64,000 bases of DNA from an uncultured Methylocystaceae bacterium (GCA_937870755.1 CALMZV010000027.1:1-64000), one strand, 5' to 3'. Shown: positions 26,042-38,027, numbered from the stretch's first letter. Made by a program: numbers and translations. Notes: generated by a model not told the origin, from the sequence alone.

Positions 26042-27148
26042 ATGCCGTGGAGCGATCAGGGTGGCCCGCGCAAGCCCGGCCCCCCCAATCCGTGGGGCAC
26101 GCCGCAAGGGCCATGGGGCGGAGGGCCGCAGGGCGCCCCGCCGAACCTTGAGGATCTGCTCAAGCGTAGCCAGGACCGATTGCGTTCCGCGCTGCCGAAC
26201 GGCTTCGGCGTCAACGGCGTGGCGATCTTCATCCTGCTTGCGCTGCTGGTGTGGCTGGCCTCCGGTTTCTACATCGTCGCCACCAATCAGGTCGGCCTCA
26301 ATCTGCGGTTCGGCGCCTATGTCGGCAAGACGAAGGAGGGTCTGAACTACAACTGGCCCTCGCCGGTCGGCTCCGTCATCAAGCTCAACGTCACGGATTT
26401 CCAGTCGACCGACATCGGCTCCGAGATGCGCGTGCAGTCGCGCACCATCGTCGACAAGCCCGAGGAAAGCCTCATGCTGACGGGCGACGAGAACATCGCG
26501 GACGTCAAGTTCCGCGTGGTCTGGAAGATCGACGAGACGAAGCCGGAGGCCTACGCCTTCAACGTGTCCAATCCGCCGGCGACCGTGAAGGCCGTGGCCG
26601 AGAGCGCCATGCGCGAGATCGTCGGCCGCTCGCAGATTCAGCGCCTGCTGACCGCCGAACGCAAGGTGATCGAACCAGCCGTGCAGGAACTGATGCAGCG
26701 CGTTCTCGACGGTTACAACGCCGGCGTGAAGGTGGTGCAGGTGCAGCTGCTGTCGGTCGATCCGCCGAGCGCCGTCATCTCCGCGTTCCGCGACGTGACG
26801 GCCGCCCAGCAGGATCGCGACCGCCTGAAGAACGAGGCCGAAGGCTACGCCAACAAGGTCGTGCCCGAGGCGCGCGGCCAGGCCGCCCGCATCCAGCAGG
26901 AAGCGGAAGCCTATCGCGAGCAGACCGTCGCCGAAGCGCGCGGCCAGACCTCGCGCTTCGACCAGATCTACCAGCAGTACAAGAAGGCGCCGGACGTGAC
27001 GCGCCAGCGCCTCTACATCGAGACGATGGAGCGCGTGTTCGGCGGCGTGGACAAGGTCATCCTCGACAAAGCGGGATCGGGCGTCGTGCCCTGGCTGCCG
27101 CTCGGCCAGCAGCCGCAGGCGGGTGTGGACACGGGAGCGCGCAAGTGA
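26042..27148 (+). CDS. hflK: FtsH protease modulator HflK
   Basis: Stomatin/prohibitin-type protein that, with HflC, forms a cage around the FtsH membrane protease. The 368-residue protein has a Pro/Gly-rich cytoplasmic N-terminus (PWSDQGGPRKPGPPNPWG and on), one membrane helix near residues 58-78 (VNGVAIFILLALLVWLASGFYIV) and a periplasmic SPFH domain ending in an Ala/Glu-rich helix. GGAAGGATTC precedes the ATG and a TATAAG hexamer lies about 60 bp upstream. It overlaps hflC by four bases (GTGA). Confidence 0.95.
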   Translation: MPWSDQGGPRKPGPPNPWGTPQGPWGGGPQGAPPNLEDLLKRSQDRLRSALPNGFGVNGVAIFILLALLVWLASGFYIVATNQVGLNLRFGAYVGKTKEGLNYNWPSPVGSVIKLNVTDFQSTDIGSEMRVQSRTIVDKPEESLMLTGDENIADVKFRVVWKIDETKPEAYAFNVSNPPATVKAVAESAMREIVGRSQIQRLLTAERKVIEPAVQELMQRVLDGYNAGVKVVQVQLLSVDPPSAVISAFRDVTAAQQDRDRLKNEAEGYANKVVPEARGQAARIQQEAEAYREQTVAEARGQTSRFDQIYQQYKKAPDVTRQRLYIETMERVFGGVDKVILDKAGSGVVPWLPLGQQPQAGVDTGARK

Positions 27149-28047
27149 AAAACGGCTTCGCATTCTTCGTCGCAGGCCTGATCCTGCTGGCGCTGCTGGT
27201 GGCCAGCGGCGCGATGTTTCAGGTGCGCCAGACGCAGCAGGCGCTCGTGCTGCGCTTCGGCGCGCCGGTGGAGGGCCGCGGCCTCATCACCGAGCCGGGC
27301 CTGCATTTCAAGATTCCGCTGATCGAATCGGTCGTGAAGATCGACAACCGGATTCTCGATCTCGAAAGCCCGAAGCAGGAAGTGCTGGCCGCCGACAATC
27401 AGCGCATCGACGTGGACGCCTTCGTGCGCTTCCGTATCGACAATCCGCTCCTCTACTATCAGGCGGCCGGCAGCCTGGGCGTGGTGCGCGACCTGCTCGC
27501 CTCCAACCTGAACTCGGCCGTGCGCCGTGTGCTGGGCGAGGCGACGCAGCAGCAGATCGTGCGCGATGACCGTTCGGCGCTGATGGTGAAGATTCGCGAA
27601 CAGGTGAACGCCGAAAGCAAGCGCTACGGCGTGGCCATCGTGGATGCGCGCCTGCGGCGCGCCGACCTGCCGCGCGAGATTTCCGAAAAGGTCTACAGCC
27701 GCATGCAGTCGGAACGCCAGCGCGAGGCGAGCGAGTATCGCGCGCAGGGCGCGGAGCAATATCAGAAGATCACCTCCAAGGCCGATCGCGACGCCATCAT
27801 CCTGCGTGCCGAGGCGCAGCAGCAGGGCGACAAGATCCGCGGCGAGGGCGACGCCGAGCGCAACCGCATCTTCGCGGAATCGTTTGGCCGCGATCCCGAC
27901 TTTTTCGCCTTCTATCGTTCGATGCAGGCGTACGACGCCGCCTTCAAACACGGCGACACGCGGTTCGTGACCAGCCCCAATTCGGACTTCTTCCGATATT
28001 TCGGCGACCCGTCCGGCAAGGCCGGCGCGGCCAGGCCGGCGCAGTAG
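27145..28047 (+). CDS. hflC: FtsH protease modulator HflC
   Basis: Partner of HflK, 300 residues. One N-terminal membrane anchor (FAFFVAGLILLALLVASGAMF), then the SPFH domain (QVRQTQQALVLRFGAPVEG, GLHFKIPLIESVVKIDNRILDLE) and a C-terminal coiled region (ILRAEAQQQGDKIRGEGDAERNRI). The start is GTG at 27145, overlapping the hflK stop as GTGA, which couples translation of the two subunits. Confidence 0.96.
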   Translation: MKNGFAFFVAGLILLALLVASGAMFQVRQTQQALVLRFGAPVEGRGLITEPGLHFKIPLIESVVKIDNRILDLESPKQEVLAADNQRIDVDAFVRFRIDNPLLYYQAAGSLGVVRDLLASNLNSAVRRVLGEATQQQIVRDDRSALMVKIREQVNAESKRYGVAIVDARLRRADLPREISEKVYSRMQSERQREASEYRAQGAEQYQKITSKADRDAIILRAEAQQQGDKIRGEGDAERNRIFAESFGRDPDFFAFYRSMQAYDAAFKHGDTRFVTSPNSDFFRYFGDPSGKAGAARPAQ

Positions 28048-28071
28048 CAGTAGACATCGCAGGAGGCCACC

Positions 28072-29577
28072 ATGCGCGCCAATCGCTTCACCCGCACCGC
28101 ATCCGCGCTCGCCTTGGGCGTCGCGCTCGTCGCGGCGCCCGTGCTGGCGCCCGTCCCCGGCGCCCTGTCCGCCCACGCGCGCGGCGCGCCGGACTCCTTT
28201 GCCGACCTCGCCGCAAATGTGAGCGACGCTGTCGTCAATATCTCCGCCACTCAGAACATCGATGCGCGCCGCAACAACGGCGGCCCGCAGCTTGGTCCGG
28301 GCGGCACGCCGTTTGACGAACTGTTCGAGGAATTCTTCCGCCGCCGCATGGGGCCGGGCGGCCCCGGCGAGGATGCGCCGCGCCCGCAGCGCAAGTCCAA
28401 CTCGCTCGGCTCCGGATTCGTGGTCGATTCGTCCGGCATCGTCATCACCAACAATCACGTGGTGCAGGACGCGAGCGAAGTCACCGTCATCTTCAACGAC
28501 GGCTCCAAGCTGAAGGCCGAGGTGCTCGGCAAGGATCCGAAGATCGATGTCGCGGTGCTGCGCGTGAAGAGCGACAAACCGTTGAAGTCGGTCCGTTTTG
28601 GCGATAGCGACGCCGCGCGCGTCGGCGATTGGGTGCTGGCGGTCGGCAATCCGTTCGGCCTCGGCGGTTCGGTCACCGCCGGCATCGTCTCCGCGCGCAA
28701 CCGCAACATCGAAAGCGGCCCCTACGATAACTACATCCAGACGGACGCGGCCATCAACAAGGGCAATTCCGGCGGCCCGCTGTTCAACATGAACGGTGAA
28801 GTCGTAGGGATGAACACCGCGATCCTGTCGCCGTCCGGCGGTTCGATCGGCATCGGTTTCGCAACGCCCTCCAACTCGCTCGTGCCGATCATCGACCAGT
28901 TGCAGAAATTCGGCGAGACGCGACGCGGCTGGCTCGGCGTGCGCATCCAGAACGTGGACGACGCCATCGCCGAAAGCCTCAACCTCGGCAAGACGCGCGG
29001 CGCGCTCATCGCCGGCATTGAAGACAAGGGGCCGGCCAAACCCGCCGGCCTGCAGTCGGGCGACGTGATCGTGAAATTCGACGGCAAGGACGTGAAGAAC
29101 GCGCGCGACCTTCCCAAGCTCGTCGCCGGCGCGCCGGTCGGCAAGGAAGTCGAAGTCGTTGTCATGCGCAACGGCAGGGAAGAGACGAAAAAGGTGCTGC
29201 TCGGCCGTCTGGAGGACGGAGAGAAACAGGCTTCGCTCTCCACCGGCAGGAACGACGGGGGCGCCCAGAACACCGTTCAGTCCGCGCTCGGCATGGATTT
29301 CGCGACTCTGAACGACGAAGGGCGCAAGCGCTTCAGCATCAAGGACAACGTGAAGTCCGGCGTACTGGTGACGAAGGTCGACCCGCGCTCCAACGCCGCC
29401 GAAAAGCGCATTCAGCCCGGCGACGTCATCATGGAAGTCAACCAGCGCGCTGTGAAAACGCCGGCCGAAATGGCCGATGCGTTGAAGGCGATGAAGAGCG
29501 AAGGCAAGAAGGCAGTGCTGCTGCTGGTGGCCGCGCCTTCCGGCGACGTGCGGTTCGTACCGGTGACGGTGGAGTAG
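28072..29577 (+). CDS. degP: Periplasmic serine protease of the DegP/HtrA (MucD) family
   Basis: Degrades or chaperones misfolded envelope proteins. The 501-residue precursor has a signal peptide (SALALGVALVAAPVLAPVPGALSAHA), a trypsin-like domain with His129 (ITNNHVV), Asp159 (KIDVAVLR) and Ser233 (NKGNSGGPLFN), and two PDZ domains starting near residues 285 and 395. AGGAGG precedes the ATG. Position right after hflKC, 24 bp on, joins two membrane/periplasmic protein quality-control systems in one likely operon. The hexamer sub-type (DegP versus DegQ) cannot be read from sequence. Confidence 0.93.
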   Translation: MRANRFTRTASALALGVALVAAPVLAPVPGALSAHARGAPDSFADLAANVSDAVVNISATQNIDARRNNGGPQLGPGGTPFDELFEEFFRRRMGPGGPGEDAPRPQRKSNSLGSGFVVDSSGIVITNNHVVQDASEVTVIFNDGSKLKAEVLGKDPKIDVAVLRVKSDKPLKSVRFGDSDAARVGDWVLAVGNPFGLGGSVTAGIVSARNRNIESGPYDNYIQTDAAINKGNSGGPLFNMNGEVVGMNTAILSPSGGSIGIGFATPSNSLVPIIDQLQKFGETRRGWLGVRIQNVDDAIAESLNLGKTRGALIAGIEDKGPAKPAGLQSGDVIVKFDGKDVKNARDLPKLVAGAPVGKEVEVVVMRNGREETKKVLLGRLEDGEKQASLSTGRNDGGAQNTVQSALGMDFATLNDEGRKRFSIKDNVKSGVLVTKVDPRSNAAEKRIQPGDVIMEVNQRAVKTPAEMADALKAMKSEGKKAVLLLVAAPSGDVRFVPVTVE

Positions 29578-29600
29578 AACGCACCGAACGGGCGCAAACG

Positions 29601-31771
<2,171 letters not shown>

Positions 31772-31814
31772 TTAGCGATGAATCGCGCTTGCGCTTGACT
31801 GGCCGCGCCTGCTC

Positions 31815-32429
31815 GTGTGGCCTCGTCCCAAACATGACGCAGATACTCCCCTCGCCGTTCCCGTCAATGCGGAATTGCGTCGCGGTGAAATCGTCCGCTG
31901 GAGCGGCCGCCCCGAAGGCCCGCCGCCGATCCTCACTCTGCTGGTCGGCGGCCTATTCGCACTGGTCTGGATGGGTTTCAGTCTTGTCTGGGAGTCTTCC
32001 GCTCTGTATTTCTTCTGGGACTCCTGGTTCGGCGCCGGCGTCACGAACACGCCGCGCGTCGTCTCGCTCATCATGGCCGTGTTCGGTCTGCCGTTCGTCG
32101 CGGTCGGCCTCGGCATGCTGGCCTATCCGCTGCTGGCGGCGCGCCGGCGGCGCAACACGATTTTCGTGGTGACGAACCAGCGGCTCATGCGTCTCAATCT
32201 TGCGCGCGTGGCCAGCGTGGAAAGCATTGAGGCGCGTCAGATATTCCAGACCGTGCGCAAGGATCGCGCGAACGGGTTCGGCGATGTCGAGGTTCTGCGA
32301 TCGACCGCGACCGATTCCGATGGCCATCTGATCGAGGCGAAATTCACGCTCGACGGTTTGCACGACGCGCGCGGCGCCGAAAAAGCGTTGGCCGAACTTG
32401 CGCGCCAGCGGTCGGACAGAACGACTTAA
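31815..32429 (+). CDS. Membrane protein with bacterial PH-like domain (204 aa)
   Basis: Unknown protein with two membrane helices (about residues 40-62 and 82-106: ILTLLVGGLFALVWMGFSLVW and VSLIMAVFGLPFVAVGLGMLAYPLL) followed by a cytoplasmic segment RRRNTIFVVTNQRLMRLNL..IFQTVRKDRANGFGDVEV that matches the pattern of bacterial PH (bPH2-like) domains. Role unknown; such proteins are often envelope-associated. The GTG start has no strong ribosome-binding site, so the N-terminus is uncertain. Its TAA stop shares bases with the recN stop on the other strand. Confidence 0.7.
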   Translation: MWPRPKHDADTPLAVPVNAELRRGEIVRWSGRPEGPPPILTLLVGGLFALVWMGFSLVWESSALYFFWDSWFGAGVTNTPRVVSLIMAVFGLPFVAVGLGMLAYPLLAARRRRNTIFVVTNQRLMRLNLARVASVESIEARQIFQTVRKDRANGFGDVEVLRSTATDSDGHLIEAKFTLDGLHDARGAEKALAELARQRSDRTT

Positions 32430-34096
32430 CCCGCGCCTTCGAGCAGCCGAGCGGCGGCCGCGCGCGCTTCCTCGGTGATGGTGGCGCCCGCCAGCATCCG
32501 CGCGATCTCCTCGCGCCGCGCCGGCGCGTCGAGCGCGGCGACGCGCGTGGCCATGCGTTTGCCCTTGTCGGCCGCGTCCTTGGCGATGCGCATGTGGCGC
32601 GCGGCGCGCGCGGCCACCTGCGGCGCATGCGTGACCGCCAGCACCTGCACGCGCGCGGCGAGCCGCGCCAGCCGTTGCCCGATGGCGTCCGCCACCGCGC
32701 CGCCGACCCCCGTGTCGATCTCGTCGAACACCAGGGTCGGCGCTGACCCCTTGTCCGCGAGCGCGACTTTCAGCGCGAGCATGAAGCGCGCGAGTTCGCC
32801 GCCCGACGCGACCTTCATCAGCGGCCCCGGCCGTGCGCCGGGGTTTGTCTCCACCCAGAACTCCACACGGTCGAATCCTTCCGGCGAAAACGCCTCCGCA
32901 TCTGAATCCAGCCGCGTCGTGAACCGCGCGCGCTCGAGTTTCAGCGGCGCGAGTTCCGCCATCACGGCCGCGTCGAGTTTCTTCGCCACGCGCGCGCGCG
33001 CAAGCGAAAGCGCGCCGGCCCGCCCGACATAGTCGGCGCGCGCAACGTCCGCTTCGCGCGCGAGCTGCGCGAGCCTGCTCTCGCCTGCGGCGAGCGCGGC
33101 GAGTTCGGCGGCGAATTTTGCCGCCAGCGCCGGCAGTGCGGAAACCTGTGTCTGATGCTTGCGCGCGGCCGCGCGCAGCGCGAACAGGCGCTCCTCCACG
33201 CGCTCCAGCTCGCGCGGGTCGAAATCGGCGGCCTCCAGCGCGCGTTCGAGCGCATCGCGCGCGCCTTCCAGCGCATCGAGCGCGCCGCCAAGCGCCACAA
33301 GACAGGGGTCGATGAGCGAGGGCGCCTGCGCCTGCCGCCGTTCCAGCCGGCGCGCCACGCCCGCCAGCGTGGCGATCGGCGCGCCGTCGCCACCGACGGC
33401 TTCGTAGGCGTCGCGCAGGTCGGCGGCGACCTTTTCGGCCTGCATCATCGCCTGCCGCCGCGCGGCGAGCGCATCTTCCTCGCCGTCCTCGGGCGAGAGG
33501 CTGGAAAGCTCCTCGTGCGCGTGGCGCAGATAATCGGCTTCCGCGCGCGCCCTGGCGAGCCGCGCCGCCTCGGCCCCGGCGGCCGCGCGCGCATCCTCCG
33601 CGCGCGCATGCGCGGCGCGAACCTCGGCGGCTTGGCCCGTCAGTCCGCCGAAGGCGTCGAGCAACGCGCGATGGGCGGCTGGGTCGATCAACGCGCGCTC
33701 CGCGTGCTGCCCGTGGATTTCGACGATCGCCGCGCCGATCGCGCGCAGGGTCTGTGCGCTCGTCGGCTGATCGTTCACGAAACCGCGCGTGCGGCCGTCC
33801 GCCATCTGCACGCGCCGCAGGATGAGGTCGCCCTCCACATCCAGCCCCGCCGCCTGCGCGAGCGCCCGCGCGGGATGGTCCGCCGCAAGGTCGAACGCGG
33901 CCGTCACCTGCCCCTGCTCGGCGCCCGCGCGCACCAGCGCGCCGTCGCCCCGCCCGCCGAGCGCCAGCGTGAATGCGTCCAGAAGGATGGATTTCCCGGC
34001 GCCGGTTTCGCCGGTCAGAATCGTCAGCCCCGCGCCGAAATCGAGCGCGAGACTGTCGATGAGAACAATGTCGCGAATTGCGAGCCGGGACAGCAT
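32426..34096 (-). CDS. recN: DNA repair protein RecN
   Basis: SMC-like ATPase that acts at double-strand breaks. The 556-residue protein has Walker A TGETGAGKSILLDAF near residue 30, a central coiled coil rich in Ala/Glu/Arg, the ABC signature SGGELARFMLALKV and Walker B TLVFDEIDTGVGG. It is 19 bases downstream of bamD on the same strand, so it probably shares its transcript. Confidence 0.96.
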   Translation of the reverse strand: MLSRLAIRDIVLIDSLALDFGAGLTILTGETGAGKSILLDAFTLALGGRGDGALVRAGAEQGQVTAAFDLAADHPARALAQAAGLDVEGDLILRRVQMADGRTRGFVNDQPTSAQTLRAIGAAIVEIHGQHAERALIDPAAHRALLDAFGGLTGQAAEVRAAHARAEDARAAAGAEAARLARARAEADYLRHAHEELSSLSPEDGEEDALAARRQAMMQAEKVAADLRDAYEAVGGDGAPIATLAGVARRLERRQAQAPSLIDPCLVALGGALDALEGARDALERALEAADFDPRELERVEERLFALRAAARKHQTQVSALPALAAKFAAELAALAAGESRLAQLAREADVARADYVGRAGALSLARARVAKKLDAAVMAELAPLKLERARFTTRLDSDAEAFSPEGFDRVEFWVETNPGARPGPLMKVASGGELARFMLALKVALADKGSAPTLVFDEIDTGVGGAVADAIGQRLARLAARVQVLAVTHAPQVAARAARHMRIAKDAADKGKRMATRVAALDAPARREEIARMLAGATITEEARAAAARLLEGAG

Positions 34097-34115
34097 CGCG
34101 CGACCCGCGGCTGAA

Positions 34116-35018
34116 TCAACCCACGATTTTGCGGAACTGCTTGGAGATCCACGAGTCGCGATTCTCGTGCGGCTCCAGCCCGCCTTCGCGCAGGCGGCTG
34201 TAGGCGTCCTTGTACCAGGGCGAGTCCGGAAAGTTGTGGCCGAGAACGGCGGCGGCGGTCTGCGCTTCGTGCTGCACGCCCAGCCGCATATAGCCTTCCA
34301 CCAGGCGATAGAGCGCCTCTTCGGTGTGGCGCGTGCTCTGATACTTGCCGAGCACCTCGCGGAACCGGTTGATGCCCGCCGTGTAATTGTTTTCGGCCAG
34401 ATAATAGCGGCCGACCTTCATCTCGCGCGCGGCGAGCTGGTCCTTGGCGACCTGAATCTTGAATTTCGCGTCGGTGGAATATTCCGATTTGGGATATTTC
34501 TGCACGAGCGCCGCGAACACCGCGATGGCCTTCTCGGCCCGTTCCTGATCGCGGTCCGCGTCCGGGATCTGGTTGTAATAGGCCATGCCCGCCAGATAGT
34601 AGATATACGGCGTGTCGCCAGAGCTGGGATAGAGGCCGATGTAGCGGTTGGCGGAGCCGACGGCGTCGTCGTACTTGCCTTCGGTGTATTGCGTATAGGT
34701 CTGCATCAGCAGGCCTCTGCGCGCCCATTCGGATTTCGGGTGCTGTTTCTCGATCTCGCCGAACTTCTTCGTCGCGCCCTCGTAGTCCTTCTTCTGCAGG
34801 CGCGCCAGACCCTGGTCGTAGCTGGCGTCGGCCGGAATGTCCGGCAGGATCTTGGTCTCGTATTTCTCGCCGCCGCCGAACAGGTTCTTCAGCGGACCGG
34901 GCAGGTCGATCGCCTGCGCGGGCGCGGCGAGCATGAACGAAACAGACGTCGCCAGCGTCGCCGACGCCAGAAGGGCGCCGACACGGGCGAAGCGGAATTG
35001 GCCTTTGAAGCTCTGCAT
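34116..35018 (-). CDS. bamD: Outer membrane protein assembly factor BamD (no lipobox)
   Basis: BamD is the essential TPR subunit of the BAM complex that inserts outer-membrane beta-barrels. The 300-residue protein has TPR-like repeats starting at YDQGLARLQKKDYEGATKKFGEIEKQHPKSEWA and the family's PYIYYLAGMAYYNQI and EVLGKYQSTRHTEEALYRLVEGYMRLG. The ATG at 35018 gives a signal peptide ending APAQA (residue 36). Unlike the usual lipoprotein form there is no lipobox and no cysteine anywhere in the chain, so it would be released by signal peptidase I. Confidence 0.9.
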   Translation of the reverse strand: MQSFKGQFRFARVGALLASATLATSVSFMLAAPAQAIDLPGPLKNLFGGGEKYETKILPDIPADASYDQGLARLQKKDYEGATKKFGEIEKQHPKSEWARRGLLMQTYTQYTEGKYDDAVGSANRYIGLYPSSGDTPYIYYLAGMAYYNQIPDADRDQERAEKAIAVFAALVQKYPKSEYSTDAKFKIQVAKDQLAAREMKVGRYYLAENNYTAGINRFREVLGKYQSTRHTEEALYRLVEGYMRLGVQHEAQTAAAVLGHNFPDSPWYKDAYSRLREGGLEPHENRDSWISKQFRKIVG

Positions 35019-35154
35019 CGTCTGAACTCGCGATTCCCTGGATTTCTGGCGGACTGGGCCGGGCGATCCCGTGCGGGACGCATCATCGCCGCGTCTTCGG
35101 CGAAAGTGTGGAGGTCTCATATCTTAATTTCGCCGGTCGCGCCACCGGCCGCGT

Positions 35155-36090
35155 TCAGCTGCGGTCCGGCGCGAGCGCCGGCGCGCGCCGGTCGCCGAGC
35201 GCGGGCCGGATCGGGCCGCGGCGCAGAACGGAGGGTTCGTGCAGCCGGAAGGCGGAACGGTCGGCGAACAAGGCCCGCAGCGCCGCGTGGTTGAGCGCAT
35301 GGCCGCCGCAGCGCGACCGGAAAAGCCCACGGATCGGCGCGCCGGCCAGCGCCAGATCGCCCACCGCGTCCAGCATCTTGTGGCGCACGCATTCGTCGGC
35401 AAAGCGCAGCCCCCCGGCGTTCAGAACGCCCTCGTCGGCGATCGCGACCGTGTTGTCGAGCGAAGCGCCGCGTGCAAACCCCGCCTGCCACAACCGCTCA
35501 ACATCCTTGATGAAGCCGAAGGTGCGGGCGCGGGCGATCTCCCGGCGGAACGTGTCGGGATCGAGCGTGAGCGTGCGGCGCTGGCGCCCGATGGCGGCAT
35601 GGTCGAACCGGATTTCGACATCGAGCGCGAAGCCGCCGGCGTGCGGCAGCAACTCGGCGAAGGCCGCGCCCCGCTGCACGCGCACGGGCTTGAGAACTTC
35701 CAGAACACGGCGCGGCGCCGAAACCGTCCGCAGCCCCGCCTCGTCGATCGCGGCGACATACTCGCAGGCCGACCCGTCGAGAATGGGCGCTTCCGGCCCG
35801 TCGATCTCGACCAGCGCATTGTCGACGCCCAGACCCGCGAGCGCGGCTGAAACGTGTTCGATGGTGGCGATGGAGCGCACGCCCATCCGCAACGCCGTGC
35901 ACAATTCGCTCGCGCATACGTTGGACCACAGGGCCGGCGCGAAAGCCGCGGTCGGAAGATCGCTGCGATGGAAGACGATGCCGGAACCGGCCTCCGACGG
36001 GTGAATGGTCAGGCGGGCGGGCTTGCCGGAATGCACGCCGACGCCGTCGAAAACCAGCGTCTCGCGAACAGTCGTCTGGCCTTCGCGCAT
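35155..36090 (-). CDS. lpxC: UDP-3-O-acyl-N-acetylglucosamine deacetylase LpxC
   Basis: Zinc enzyme of the first committed step of lipid A synthesis, so this organism makes lipopolysaccharide. The 311-residue protein has the LpxC opening RETLVFDGVGVHSGKPARLTI, the zinc His in SIATIEHVSAALAGLGVDNALVE, the second site VRHKMLDAVGDLALAG and the catalytic His region CGGHALNHAAL. It follows ftsZ, as in many proteobacteria, but with a 245-bp gap that holds a terminator and a spaced TTAC repeat, so it is likely transcribed separately. Confidence 0.95.
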   Translation of the reverse strand: MREGQTTVRETLVFDGVGVHSGKPARLTIHPSEAGSGIVFHRSDLPTAAFAPALWSNVCASELCTALRMGVRSIATIEHVSAALAGLGVDNALVEIDGPEAPILDGSACEYVAAIDEAGLRTVSAPRRVLEVLKPVRVQRGAAFAELLPHAGGFALDVEIRFDHAAIGRQRRTLTLDPDTFRREIARARTFGFIKDVERLWQAGFARGASLDNTVAIADEGVLNAGGLRFADECVRHKMLDAVGDLALAGAPIRGLFRSRCGGHALNHAALRALFADRSAFRLHEPSVLRRGPIRPALGDRRAPALAPDRS

Positions 36091-36190
36091 GCCGCCCCGT
36101 CTCTCCGTCCCGCCCCGGCGACGCGCGCTTTCGCGCGGTGATTCGCCCGTCTTGCGGCGGAAACTACGCGCGCGCGGGGCGTGGTCAAAA

Positions 36191-36214
36191 TCACGATTGG
36201 TTACGAATTGTTAC
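36191..36214. promoter_or_regulatory. Three TYAC half-sites at 10-bp spacing upstream of lpxC
   Basis: TCAC (36191), TTAC (36201) and TTAC (36211) repeat at exact helical-turn spacing, about 100-125 bp before the lpxC start, reading in the opposite direction to lpxC. Direct repeats of this type are typical of OmpR/CtrA-class response-regulator sites. The surrounding 36180-36240 stretch is AT-rich relative to its flanks and is the likely lpxC promoter region. Confidence 0.4.
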
Positions 36215-36279
36215 AGAGCAAAGTCGTTATAGGACAATGAGTTGAGAGCACCGGCGGGATGGCGCCCCGTTCTCGTGCA

Positions 36280-36303
36280 AACGCCCCGCCGAAGCGGGGC
36301 GTT
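36280..36303 (-). terminator. Hairpin terminator after ftsZ
   Basis: AACGCCCCGC and GCGGGGCGTT form a ten-base-pair stem with a TTCG loop on the minus strand, 33 bases past the ftsZ stop. The tail (TGCACG) is poor in T, so it may be a processing or RNA-stabilising hairpin rather than an efficient terminator. Confidence 0.6.
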
Positions 36304-36335
36304 GCGAAGGCGCGACGGATGCCGATGGCGTCGCG

Positions 36336-38027
36336 TCAGCTCGACTGACGGCGCAGGAACGCCGGAATTTCGAGCTGCTCCTCCTCGGCCGGCCGCGCCG
36401 GGCGGGGCGCGACGGAGGCGGCCGGGCGCGCCTGCGGCGCTGCGGGGCGCTTGGCGTATTCCGCATGGGCGGAGACCGGAGCCGGCTGCGGGGCGGGCTG
36501 GGCCGCATGGACCGGGCGCGGCTGCATCTGGGGCTGCATCTGCGGCTCGCGCTGGGGCGCGCGCACCTCCTCGCGGGCGCCGGCGAACGAGGCGAGCCGT
36601 TCCAGCAGCGTGCGGCGGCGGTTTTCGACGCCGGCCGCGCTGTCCTGTCCGGCGGCGCGGGCGCGGATCTGCTCCTGCACCGGCAGCGGCAGATCTTCCA
36701 CCTGCGGCATCCGCTGTGCGCGCACCGGTTGTTCGGCCGGGGGCGGAACGTAGGCGGCCGGGCGCGGCGCGTGCTGCACGGGCGCCGGCTCGTAGTAGAC
36801 CGGCTGCGGCGGCATTTCGGCGAACTGCACCGCTTCCGGCGCCGGCTGGGCGGCGACCGGCTCGGGGCGATAGAGGGCCTCGGGCGCGGGCTGCGGCGCG
36901 TAGACCGGCGCGGGCGGCTCGACCGCCATGGGAGCGGGCGGCGCCGGCGGGGCGACGGGCGCGAGCGTCTCGATCGGACGGGCGGCCACCTGCGCGCGCA
37001 GGCGCTGGGCGGCTTCGGCGATGCGCGCCTCGGCGGCCTCGTAGTCCTGCACGGGGACCGACGGCTTGTCGATTCCGGTGGCGACCACCGACACGCGGAT
37101 GACGCCGTCGAGCGACTCGTCGAACGTGGCGCCGAGGATGATGTTGGCGTCCTCGTCCACTTCCTGACGGATGCGGCTGGCCGCCTCGTCCACTTCATAC
37201 AGGGTCATGTCGGCGCCGCCGGTGATCGAGATCAGCAGCCCCTTGGCGCCCTTCATCGAAACTTCGTCGAGCAGCGGGTTGGCGATGGCGGCTTCGGCGG
37301 CGTGGATCGCGCGCTGGTCGCCGGACGCCTCGCCCGTGCCCATCATCGCCTTGCCCATTTCGCGCATGATCGAGCGCACGTCGGCGAAGTCGAGATTGAC
37401 CAGCCCCTGCTTCACCATCAGGTCGGTGATGGAGGCGACGCCCGAATAGAGCACCTGGTCGGCCATGGCGAAGGCGTCGGCGAAGGTCGTGCGTTCCGTG
37501 GCGATGCGGAACAGGTTCTGGTTCGGAATGACGATCAGCGTGTCGACGCTCTTCATCAGCTCGGCGATGCCGGCTTCCGCCGTGCGCATGCGGCGCTGGC
37601 CTTCGAACTGGAACGGCTTGGTCACCACGCCGACGGTGAGAATGCCCAGGTCGCGCGCGGCCCGCGCGATGACGGGCGCGGCGCCGGTGCCCGTGCCGCC
37701 GCCCATGCCGGCGGTGACGAAGCACATATGCGCGCCGGTCAGGTGATCGCGGATTTCCTCGATCGCTTCTTCGGCGGCCGCGCGGCCCACTTCCGGCTGC
37801 GCTCCGGCGCCGAGCCCTTCGGTCACCTGCAGGCCCATCTGGATGATGCGTTCGGCGCGCGATGCGGTGAGCGCCTGCGCGTCGGTGTTGGCGACGATGA
37901 AGTCGACCCCGCTCAAACCAGACGTGATCATGTTGTTGACCGCGTTGCAGCCGCCGCCGCCGACGCCGCACACCATGATGCGGGGTTTCAGTTCCCGCAG
38001 TTCCGGGCTCTTGAGTTGGATAGTCAT
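36336..38027 (-). CDS. ftsZ: Cell division GTPase FtsZ with long C-terminal linker
   Basis: Tubulin-like protein that polymerises into the division ring. The 563-residue protein has GTP-binding [11 protein letters not shown] and the tubulin signature GGGTGTG at residues 109-115, the synergy loop NLDFADV, and the tail peptide [11 protein letters not shown] that binds FtsA and other partners. Between core and tail lies a Pro/Ala/Gln-rich linker of over 200 residues, the long form found in Hyphomicrobiales. The ATG at 38027 has AAAGG upstream and starts [17 protein letters not shown] as in relatives. Confidence 0.97.
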   Translation of the reverse strand: MTIQLKSPELRELKPRIMVCGVGGGGCNAVNNMITSGLSGVDFIVANTDAQALTASRAERIIQMGLQVTEGLGAGAQPEVGRAAAEEAIEEIRDHLTGAHMCFVTAGMGGGTGTGAAPVIARAARDLGILTVGVVTKPFQFEGQRRMRTAEAGIAELMKSVDTLIVIPNQNLFRIATERTTFADAFAMADQVLYSGVASITDLMVKQGLVNLDFADVRSIMREMGKAMMGTGEASGDQRAIHAAEAAIANPLLDEVSMKGAKGLLISITGGADMTLYEVDEAASRIRQEVDEDANIILGATFDESLDGVIRVSVVATGIDKPSVPVQDYEAAEARIAEAAQRLRAQVAARPIETLAPVAPPAPPAPMAVEPPAPVYAPQPAPEALYRPEPVAAQPAPEAVQFAEMPPQPVYYEPAPVQHAPRPAAYVPPPAEQPVRAQRMPQVEDLPLPVQEQIRARAAGQDSAAGVENRRRTLLERLASFAGAREEVRAPQREPQMQPQMQPRPVHAAQPAPQPAPVSAHAEYAKRPAAPQARPAASVAPRPARPAEEEQLEIPAFLRRQSS

